Source of the DNA: Thiomonas sp.
Lineage (GTDB): Bacteria; Pseudomonadota; Gammaproteobacteria; Burkholderiales; Burkholderiaceae
NCBI GenBank assembly: GCA_027443745.1
Contig: DAIAZB010000099.1
Coordinates: 1 to 11,686, forward strand
Length of the DNA: 11,686 bases
Direction of reading: 5' to 3'
Part shown: positions 6,718 through 11,686 of the stretch, piece by piece
Layout: every line of letters begins with the position of its first letter
Position numbering within the stretch: the first letter of the stretch is position 1
The notes under the pieces: model-generated
Told to the model about the DNA's origin: nothing
The model's database searches: none
Seen by the model: only the letters and a program-made list of their open reading frames with translations
Program-made: the position numbers and the translations under genes

Positions 6718-7826
6718 TGCCGTCCGATGCATCACACAAGCAGCCCTCGAAACCTTTGCGCATTGCCGTGATTCCCGGCGATGGCATCGGTCTGGAGGTG
6801 GTTCCCGAGGGTCTGCGCGTGCTCGAAGCCGCAGCCCGGCGGTTTGATCTCCGGCTCGACCTGCGCCATTTTGACTTTGCATCGTGCGATTACTACCTGC
6901 GCCATGGCCGCATGTTGCCGGATGACTGGAAGGAGCAACTCGCCGGCTTCGATGCGATTTTTTTCGGCGCCGTGGGTTGCCCCGAAAAAGTGCCGGACCA
7001 CGTCTCCTTGTGGGGCTCGCTGCTGCAGTTTCGCCGCGAGTTCGATCAGTACGTCAACCTGCGCCCGGCGCGTCTCATGCCCGGCCTGCGTTCCCCACTC
7101 GCCGGTCTGATGCCGCGTGATATCGATCTACTCATCGTGCGCGAGAACACCGAGGGCGAATATTCCAACGCCGGTGGGCGCATGTTCGCCGGCACCGCCC
7201 GCGAAATGGCGTTGCAGGAAACCGTGATGACACGCCACGGCGTGGATCGCGTGCTGCACTTCGCCTTCGACCAGGCGGCGAAGCGCCCGCGCCGGTTGTT
7301 GACCTCGGCCACCAAGTCCAACGGCATCTCCATCACCATGCCCTTCTGGGACGAACGCGTGGCTGCGGTGGCGGCCGAACACACGCTGGTTCGCTGGAAC
7401 CAGTTCCACATCGACGCGCTGTGCGCCCGCCTGGTGCAGCGTCCGCAGGAGTTCGACGTCATCGTCGGCAGCAATCTGTTCGGTGACATCCTGAGTGACC
7501 TCGCTCCCGCGCTGTGCGGCACGCTGGGCATCGCGCCTTCGGCCAATCTCAATCCCGAGCGCAACTTCCCATCACTGTTCGAACCGGTGCATGGCTCGGC
7601 TCCGGATATCGCCGGTCGAGGTATCGCCAACCCTATTGGCCAGATCTGGAGCGCGGCTCTGATGCTTGATTTCCTGGGCCATCCCGAGGCCGCCAGCGCC
7701 ATGGTTGCCGCCATCGAGGCCGTGCTTGCGCCCGGCAGCGGCGCACCGCAGACGCCCGACCTTGGCGGCAAGAACACGACTCAGGATCTGGGCAATGCCA
7801 TTGCCCAGACTGTGCGCCACAGTTAA
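6717..7826 (+). CDS. dmlA: D-malate / tartrate dehydrogenase (decarboxylating)
   Basis: A 369-residue NAD-dependent beta-decarboxylating dehydrogenase of the isocitrate/isopropylmalate family. It most closely resembles DmlA/TtuC, which oxidises D-malate to pyruvate and CO2 and also acts on tartrate and related 2-hydroxy acids. Diagnostic blocks are IPGDGIG (19-25), SLWGSLLQFRREFDQYVNLR (97-116), RENTEGEYSN (142-151, catalytic Tyr149), SATKSNG (197-203, catalytic Lys200), HIDALCAR (231-238, metal ligand Asp233), NLFGDILSD (253-261, Asp257 and Asp261) and the NAD-binding EPVHGSAPDI (289-298). Extended similarity to E. coli DmlA (ASCxYY, MPDDW-type, DHxSLWGSL segments) favours this over leucine biosynthesis LeuB. 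Leu/Ile discrimination residues cannot be tested by eye. No DmlR-type LysR regulator is adjacent. Confidence 0.9.
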   Translation: MPSDASHKQPSKPLRIAVIPGDGIGLEVVPEGLRVLEAAARRFDLRLDLRHFDFASCDYYLRHGRMLPDDWKEQLAGFDAIFFGAVGCPEKVPDHVSLWGSLLQFRREFDQYVNLRPARLMPGLRSPLAGLMPRDIDLLIVRENTEGEYSNAGGRMFAGTAREMALQETVMTRHGVDRVLHFAFDQAAKRPRRLLTSATKSNGISITMPFWDERVAAVAAEHTLVRWNQFHIDALCARLVQRPQEFDVIVGSNLFGDILSDLAPALCGTLGIAPSANLNPERNFPSLFEPVHGSAPDIAGRGIANPIGQIWSAALMLDFLGHPEAASAMVAAIEAVLAPGSGAPQTPDLGGKNTTQDLGNAIAQTVRHS

Positions 7827-7832
7827 TCTGAA

Positions 7833-7861
7833 TTGACACGGTGGAGTGGCGTCGTTCTAAT
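7833..7861 (+). promoter_or_regulatory. Near-consensus sigma-70 promoter of hup
   Basis: A perfect -35 TTGACA (7833-7838) and a -10 TCTAAT (7856-7861, five of six) are separated by exactly 17 bases, seven bases after the upstream dehydrogenase stop. Initiation near 7868 would give a leader of about 150 bases before the hup GTG. This is the strongest promoter-like sequence in the window, which suits the abundance of HU. Confidence 0.75.
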
Positions 7862-7866
7862 GCAAT

Positions 7867-7897
7867 CGGCGGCTGCACTTAAAATCACGGCGGCTGC
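7867..7897. repeat. Ten-base direct repeat at the hup transcription start
   Basis: CGGCGGCTGC occurs at 7867-7876 and again at 7888-7897. The copies are 21 bases apart start to start, i.e. two turns of B-DNA on the same face. The first copy covers the predicted initiation point of the hup promoter. This could be an operator for a dimeric repressor or for discriminator-dependent control, but GC-rich 10-mers also recur by chance. Confidence 0.5.
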
Positions 7898-8005
7898 TAA
7901 CCCAGCGATCACCCATCACCATTGCGCCTGTTTGCGCCTTGCACTTGCAGCGTCGGCTTGCGCCGTTTCGAAAGCCGGCACATCCTGTCTTTGAACCATC
8001 CTTAC

Positions 8006-8012
8006 GAGGGGG
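8006..8012 (+). promoter_or_regulatory. hup ribosome binding site that fixes the GTG start
   Basis: GAGGGGG lies 5 bases before the GTG at 8018, matching the anti-Shine-Dalgarno sequence well. It supports GTG over any upstream start in the same open frame. Confidence 0.75.
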
Positions 8013-8017
8013 CTAGA

Positions 8018-8290
8018 GTGAATAAAACAGAATTGATCGAACACATCGCCAAGAAATCTGACATCTCCAAGGCCGCTGCCACGCGCGCACTGGACTCGAT
8101 GATCGAGGGTGTGAAGGTCACGCTCAAAAAAGGTGACACGGTCACCCTCATCGGTTTCGGCACCTTTGCCGTCACCAAGCGTCCGGCTCGTACCGGCCGA
8201 AATCCACGAACCGGCGCAGCCATCAAGATCAAGGCGGCGAAAGTTCCGAAGTTCCGTCCGGGCAAGGGCTTGAAGGACGCATTGAACTGA
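8018..8290 (+). CDS. hup: DNA-binding protein HU
   Basis: A 90-residue nucleoid-associated protein that dimerises, bends DNA and organises the chromosome. The canonical HU sequence is intact: [10 protein letters not shown] at the start, the helical dimer core (18-45), GFGTFAV (47-53), the DNA-embracing beta-arm [10 protein letters not shown] (57-66) with the intercalating Pro63, and the end [16 protein letters not shown]. The start is GTG at 8018, because the family begins at M-N-K-T-E-L and a GAGGGGG ribosome binding site ends 5 bases before it. The open frame continues upstream but that stretch is not HU-like. A strong promoter and about 150-base leader precede it. No terminator follows, so transcription may continue into tRNA-Val. 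HU beside ppiD matches E. coli hupB-ppiD; lon, the usual upstream neighbour there, is absent. Confidence 0.97.
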   Translation: MNKTELIEHIAKKSDISKAAATRALDSMIEGVKVTLKKGDTVTLIGFGTFAVTKRPARTGRNPRTGAAIKIKAAKVPKFRPGKGLKDALN

Positions 8291-8362
8291 ACCGTGCAGC
8301 GGCAAGCCGTGTTTGCTGAACGCAGTCATGAGGCCCATCCGCCGCTTGGCTGTCGACGTTTC

Positions 8363-8438
8363 GGGTGCTTAGCTCAGTTGGTAGAGCGGCGCCCTTACAA
8401 GGCGTAGGTCGGGGGTTCGAACCCCTCAGCACCCACCA
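8363..8438 (+). tRNA. tRNA-Val (anticodon UAC)
   Basis: A complete 76-base cloverleaf: acceptor GGGTGCT/AGCACCC (8363-8369, 8428-8434), D arm GCTC-AGTTGGTA-GAGC, anticodon stem GCGCC/GGCGT with loop CTTACAA (anticodon TAC), five-base variable loop AGGTC, and T arm GGGGG-TTCGAAC-CCCTC. Discriminator A is followed by an encoded CCA. It lies 72 bases after hup with no promoter or terminator visible between, so it may be processed from the hup transcript. Confidence 0.97.
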
Positions 8439-8476
8439 GATCGAGCCGGCCCGTCACGCGGTTTGATCAGCACCCG

Positions 8477-8509
8477 AGGCGAACAACGATTGTTCGCCTT
8501 TTCTTTTTT
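8477..8509 (+). terminator. Strong intrinsic terminator after hup / tRNA-Val
   Basis: AGGCGAACAA (8477-8486) and TTGTTCGCCT (8490-8499) form a perfect 10-bp stem around a CGA loop, immediately followed by a T-rich run interrupted by one C (8499-8509). It lies 38 bases beyond tRNA-Val and 50 bases before ppiD, so it would end the hup/tRNA-Val transcript and insulate ppiD. Confidence 0.9.
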
Positions 8510-8558
8510 GACGTTTCCAATCACAGCTGCGAGTTGATCGCACACGACGAGCCACCCC

Positions 8559-10496
8559 ATGTTTGATTTCGTCCGCAAGCACACCAAGCTGTTGCAGGTT
8601 CTTTTGTTCCTGCTCATCTTTCCGTCCTTCGTGTTGTTTGGCATCCAGGGCTATGACAGCTTCAACAACAATGGCAGTCTCGCAGCCAAGGTCGATGGCA
8701 TTCCCATCAGCATGCAGCAACTCGACAACGCCCAGCGCAGCGAGATTGCGCGCATGCAGCAATCGCTCGGAGCGTCGGCCGACATCAAGAGCCTGGACAC
8801 GCCCGAGGCCAAGCTGCGCACGCTCGACGGACTGATCCGGCAGACTTTGTTGCAGGTGGCCGTGCGCAAACAGCACCTGGCTGTGAGCGACAGCCAGGTG
8901 CAGCAGGCCATTCTTCAGATTCCGCAGATCGCCGCTTTGCGCAAGCCCGATGGCAGCTTTGACGTCGAGGCCTATCGGCAACTCGTCGCGGCGCAAGGCA
9001 TGACGACGGCCCAGTTCGAAGACCAGGTGCGCGAACAACTGCTGCTGCAACAGGCCGTGGATGGGATCGCCCAGCCGGTGATCGAAAGCAAGGCCATCGC
9101 CGGCCAGCTTTACGACTGGCAAAACCAGAAGCGCCAGGTGCGTCTGGCGCTCTTCAGCACGCAGGACTACCTATCTCAGGTCCAACCAAGCGCCGCGCAA
9201 ATCGAAGCGTTTTACAAGGATCACACCGTGCTGTTCCAGTCGCCGCAACGTGCCGACATTCAGTATGTGGTCCTGAGCCTGAACGCCGTGCGCCAGGGCA
9301 TCGTCATCACCCCGGCGCAGGCGCAGGCCTATTACACCCAGCACATCGCCGAGTTCAGGACGCCAGAGGAGCGCAAGGCCAGTCACATCCTTATCACCCT
9401 GCCGCCCAACCCCACTGCGGCACAGGTGCAGGCGGCCAAGACGAAGGCAGATGCCATCCTGGCCGAGGTGCGCAAGGACCCGGCCCAGTTCGCTGCAATT
9501 GCCAAGCGTGATTCGCAAGATCCCGGCTCCGCGGCACAAGGCGGCAACCTCGGCTATTTCACGCAAAACGCCATGGTCAAGCCCTTCGCTGACGCCGTGT
9601 TCGCCATGAAGAAGGTGGGCGACATCGTTGGACCTGTGCAGTCTCCCTATGGCTTTCACATCATCGAGCTGACAGGCATCAAGCCCGCCGAGCAAAAGCC
9701 GTTTGCGCAGGTTCAAAGCAGCATTCAGGCGCAATTGCAGAATCAAGAGGCCCAGAGGCGTTTTCCCGAGATGTCCGACAAATTCAGCAATCTCGTTTAC
9801 GAAGACAGCCGCAGCTTTGCGCAAGTCGCCACCAAGTACCACCTCCAGGTGCTGACTGCGGAAAACGTGAGCCCAACGCCCAAGGAGACAGGCGACAGCA
9901 AGTCCGATCCGCTTGCGAATGCCGCTTTCCTCAAGGCCGTTTTCAGCAGCAACAGCATCCGCGACAGGCGCAACATCTCTGCGGTCGAGATCGCCCCCAA
10001 CACCTTCGCCTCGGCCCGCATCCTGAAGTACCAGCCGGCTGCCACGCTGACCTTTGCCCAGGCGCAGGATCAGGTGCGCGCTTTACTGGTCGCCCAGCAG
10101 GCTGCCGCATTGGCCGTCAAGGCCGGCGAACAGGCACTGGCTGCCGCGCAACAAGGCAAGGCCATGCCGGCATGGGGTTCGCCGGTTGAAATTTCCCAAT
10201 CGCAAGCAACGGCCCCGCCCGGCGTGCCCGCAGCTGCGGTCACGGCAGCCTTCCAGCTTCCCGCGGCAAAGCTGCCGGCTCTGACGGGACTGCCCCTGCC
10301 GGGACAGGCTGGCTACGCCATCGTCTCGGTCGACAGCGTGAGCAAGGCCAAGCCCGATGCCGAGCAACTGCGCGCGCAACAGGGCGCCATGAGCCAGTTG
10401 CTGTCTCAGGGCGTGACCGAGGCTTATATCGACAGCCTGAAAAAGCGCTACGGCGTCGAGGTGCTGTACAAAGTTTCGCCTCAGGCCCATTCCTGA
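8559..10496 (+). CDS. ppiD: Periplasmic folding chaperone / peptidyl-prolyl isomerase PpiD (SurA_N + parvulin domain)
   Basis: A 645-residue inner-membrane-anchored periplasmic chaperone that sits near the Sec exit and helps newly secreted proteins fold. A short cytoplasmic MFDFVRKHTK is followed by one membrane helix (about 11-30) and then the periplasmic SurA-like N-terminal chaperone domain (about 36-190). A PPIC-type parvulin domain covers about 269-375, and a C-terminal SurA-like helical region continues to about 640. The parvulin domain is canonical: ASHILIT with His276, QGGNLGYF (327-334) and YGFHIIEL with His367. E. coli PpiD lacks these and is nearly inactive as an isomerase, so this protein may be active. 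Length matches the family (about 620-650). The context, directly after hup, is conserved. The ribosome binding site is weak. The gene follows a strong terminator; a promoter of its own is implied but not clearly seen. Confidence 0.94.
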   Translation: MFDFVRKHTKLLQVLLFLLIFPSFVLFGIQGYDSFNNNGSLAAKVDGIPISMQQLDNAQRSEIARMQQSLGASADIKSLDTPEAKLRTLDGLIRQTLLQVAVRKQHLAVSDSQVQQAILQIPQIAALRKPDGSFDVEAYRQLVAAQGMTTAQFEDQVREQLLLQQAVDGIAQPVIESKAIAGQLYDWQNQKRQVRLALFSTQDYLSQVQPSAAQIEAFYKDHTVLFQSPQRADIQYVVLSLNAVRQGIVITPAQAQAYYTQHIAEFRTPEERKASHILITLPPNPTAAQVQAAKTKADAILAEVRKDPAQFAAIAKRDSQDPGSAAQGGNLGYFTQNAMVKPFADAVFAMKKVGDIVGPVQSPYGFHIIELTGIKPAEQKPFAQVQSSIQAQLQNQEAQRRFPEMSDKFSNLVYEDSRSFAQVATKYHLQVLTAENVSPTPKETGDSKSDPLANAAFLKAVFSSNSIRDRRNISAVEIAPNTFASARILKYQPAATLTFAQAQDQVRALLVAQQAAALAVKAGEQALAAAQQGKAMPAWGSPVEISQSQATAPPGVPAAAVTAAFQLPAAKLPALTGLPLPGQAGYAIVSVDSVSKAKPDAEQLRAQQGAMSQLLSQGVTEAYIDSLKKRYGVEVLYKVSPQAHS

Positions 10497-10513
10497 ACCA
10501 GCTTCGCCAAGGC

Positions 10514-10541
10514 AGGACAACACCCATGTCCCGCCTATAAT
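10514..10541 (+). promoter_or_regulatory. tRNA-His promoter
   Basis: A perfect TATAAT (10536-10541) lies 12 bases before the tRNA. With 16-base spacing, AGGACA (10514-10519, matching GACA of TTGACA) is the best -35. Initiation near 10548-10550 would leave only a few leader bases for RNase P to remove. It begins just after the ppiD stop. Confidence 0.65.
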
Positions 10542-10553
10542 GACGAGTTCTGC

Positions 10554-10630
10554 GGTGGCTGTAGCTCAGTTGGTAGAGTCCAGGATTGTGATTCCTGTCG
10601 TCGTGGGTTCGAGTCCCATCAGCCACCCCA
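10554..10630 (+). tRNA. tRNA-His (anticodon GUG)
   Basis: A complete cloverleaf: acceptor GTGGCTG/CAGCCAC (10555-10561, 10620-10626), D arm GCTC-AGTTGGTA-GAGT, anticodon stem CAGGA/TCCTG with loop TTGTGAT (anticodon GTG), variable loop TCGTC, and T arm GTGGG-TTCGAGT-CCCAT. The extra G at 10554 is the G-1 identity base of tRNA-His, opposite discriminator C at 10627. CCA is encoded at 10628-10630. Confidence 0.97.
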
Positions 10631-10646
10631 ATCAATTCAAGCGCTT

Positions 10647-10673
10647 AGCCCGGCCCAACCCGCCGGGCTTTTT
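10647..10673 (+). terminator. Intrinsic terminator after tRNA-His
   Basis: AGCCCGGC (10647-10654) and GCCGGGCT (10662-10669) form a perfect 8-bp stem with a 7-base loop, followed by TTTTT (10669-10673). It lies 16 bases beyond the tRNA and ends that transcript. Confidence 0.88.
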
Positions 10674-10911
10674 GTTGCCCGGCGTGCGTGTAGCCGCCAT
10701 GTGGCTTTTGCGCGGAAATGGCCGGGCGTGCGTTCATCAGGCGCTGCTGGCGCAGGAAAACACTCAGGCACCTTCTTGCCCTGCGCAGGCAGGTTGCACT
10801 GCTTCGCGCTGTGTCGAATCTGCACCAAGTTCTGGCGCTGGTTCCGGATGCGAAGCCGAGGCCTGGTTCGAGTCTGGACAGGGGCAGCACACGCTGCCAG
10901 GCCGGGCAGGT
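10674..10911. other. Intergenic stretch without a recognisable gene
   Basis: These 238 bases lie between the tRNA-His terminator and the rlmD stop. Open frames cross it on both strands, but none has a ribosome binding site, family resemblance or sensible start. Several merely run through the tRNA or into rlmD. The only structure seen is a perfect 6-bp hairpin, GGCAGC/GCTGCC, with a 4-base loop at 10883-10898. It sits 13 bases beyond the rlmD stop on the minus strand and has no T run. Confidence 0.6.
10883..10898 (-). terminator. Hairpin just beyond the rlmD stop, possible 3' end structure
   Basis: On the minus strand GGCAGC-GTGT-GCTGCC forms a perfect 6-bp stem shortly after the rlmD TGA. 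There is no following T tract, so it is not a standard intrinsic terminator. It could protect the mRNA 3' end or be incidental. Confidence 0.25.
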
Positions 10912-11686
10912 TCAAGCCCGCTCGAAGACGGCCATGGACTCCACATGCGAGGTGTGCGGGAACATATTCACCACCCCGGCTGATCGCAGGACATATCCTG
11001 CCTGGCGCACGAGCAGGCCTGCGTCGCGCGCCAGTGTGGCGGGGTTGCAGGAGATGTAGACGATGCGCGAGGGCAGGTTGAAACCTCCGCGTCGGTGATC
11101 CGCAACCTGGATACCCGCGACTTGCACATCGGCCAGCGCCTTACACAGGGCCAGGGCACCTTCGCGAGGCGGATCGATCAGCCATTTGTCGAACCGGCCG
11201 AGTTGCAGCAGGGCCTGGGCGTCCATCCCGAACAGATTGTGAACCTCGAAACGGGTGCGCTCGGCCAAGCCGTTGTACGCCGCGTTGTCTCGTGCGCGCT
11301 GCACCAGCGCTTCGCTGCCTTCCACGCCCAACACGGAAGCGGCGCGCGTGGCCAGCGGCAGGGTGAAGTTGCCCAGCCCGCAAAACCAGTCAGCGACATG
11401 TTCGTTCGATTGGGGCGCCAGCAACCGCAGCGCGCGCGAAACCAGCGCCTGGTTGATGTGGTGGTTGACCTGGGTGAAGTCGGTGGGCTTGAAAGGCATG
11501 CGCACACTGAACTCGGGCAAGGCGTATTCGAGCCCGGGAGTTTGCGGCTCCAGCGGCGCCGCGGTGTGCGGGCCGCCGGGTTGCAACCACCACTGCACGC
11601 CATGCTTCGCTCCGAACCGGGCCAAAGCCTGCCGATCGGTGGGCCTGAGTTCCTGCAGGTTGCGCAGCACCAGAACGGTTTGTGCG
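10912..11686 (-). CDS. rlmD: 23S rRNA (uracil(1939)-C5)-methyltransferase, C-terminal part (5' end outside window)
   Basis: The frame is open to the right edge, so about the last 257 residues of a normally 430-480 residue enzyme are present; the GTG at 11670 is internal. The enzyme transfers a methyl group from SAM to C5 of U1939 in 23S rRNA. Visible marks are [14 protein letters not shown] (the RlmD-type QVN motif), the SAM motif [25 protein letters not shown] (motif II), [13 protein letters not shown], the nucleophile motif [13 protein letters not shown] (catalytic Cys about 213 residues into the fragment) and [11 protein letters not shown] with the general-base Glu at the end. [12 protein letters not shown] favours RlmD over RlmC or TrmA. 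The N-terminal TRAM domain and Fe-S cysteines, if present, lie outside the window. Confidence 0.9.
   Translation of the reverse strand, partial: AQTVLVLRNLQELRPTDRQALARFGAKHGVQWWLQPGGPHTAAPLEPQTPGLEYALPEFSVRMPFKPTDFTQVNHHINQALVSRALRLLAPQSNEHVADWFCGLGNFTLPLATRAASVLGVEGSEALVQRARDNAAYNGLAERTRFEVHNLFGMDAQALLQLGRFDKWLIDPPREGALALCKALADVQVAGIQVADHRRGGFNLPSRIVYISCNPATLARDAGLLVRQAGYVLRSAGVVNMFPHTSHVESMAVFERA

Noticed and set aside
8508..8536. TTGACG after the hup/tRNA-Val terminator as a -35 for ppiD
   Set aside because: It overlaps the terminator T run and no acceptable -10 (GAGTTG at 17 bases) follows, so it is not reported as a promoter.
10862..10878. A TTCGAGT stretch resembling a tRNA T arm
   Set aside because: Only four stem pairs form, two of them wobble, and no D arm, anticodon arm or acceptor stem can be built around it.
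10540..10983. Open frames across tRNA-His and the following spacer
   Set aside because: They translate through a structured tRNA and its terminator, have no initiation signal and resemble no family.
1..11686. CRISPR arrays, insertion sequences, prophage or defence genes
   Set aside because: No spaced repeats, transposase or integrase motifs, or defence-domain proteins were found on either strand.

Overview
The window is GC-rich, densely packed bacterial chromosome. It fits a betaproteobacterium of the order Burkholderiales. The evidence is the hup - tRNA-Val - ppiD arrangement, the YafS-type methyltransferase between gloB and rnhA, both tRNAs carrying an encoded CCA, and the style of the proteins. 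The genus cannot be fixed from the sequence alone. All intact genes look like vertically inherited housekeeping or central-metabolism genes. I see no insertion sequence, integrase, CRISPR array, toxin-antitoxin pair or phage gene.

Left part (1-5104): the 3' end of a hydantoinase B/5-oxoprolinase-type gene enters from the left edge and converges on mltD. mltD (lipoprotein lytic transglycosylase with two LysM domains) and gloB (glyoxalase II) form a tightly coupled minus-strand pair. A YafS-like methyltransferase, rnhA (RNase HI) and dnaQ (DNA polymerase III proofreading exonuclease) run on the plus strand. The gloB and methyltransferase start codons overlap in one ATGCAT palindrome. The same five-gene set (mltD, gloB, yafS, rnhA, dnaQ) is adjacent in E. 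coli, but there rnhA points the other way.

Middle part (5105-7826): pgsA (phosphatidylglycerophosphate synthase) has a leader with two competing hairpins, and its stop overlaps the start of an EamA/DMT-family membrane transporter (ATGA). A D-malate/tartrate dehydrogenase (dmlA-like) follows with its own strong ribosome binding site.

Right part (7827-11686): a near-consensus sigma-70 promoter drives a long leader and hup (HU DNA-binding protein, GTG start), followed by tRNA-Val(UAC) and a strong intrinsic terminator. Then come ppiD (membrane-anchored periplasmic chaperone with a canonical-looking parvulin domain) and tRNA-His(GUG) with its own promoter and terminator. After about 240 bases without a recognisable gene, the 3' part of rlmD (23S rRNA m5U1939 methyltransferase) runs off the right edge on the minus strand.

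No previously undescribed multi-gene system is evident. The points most worth a second look are small-scale: the zero-length divergent gloB/methyltransferase junction, the methyltransferase with no recognisable SAM motif I, the pgsA leader, the pgsA-transporter coupling, the repeats around the hup promoter, and the parvulin domain of PpiD.
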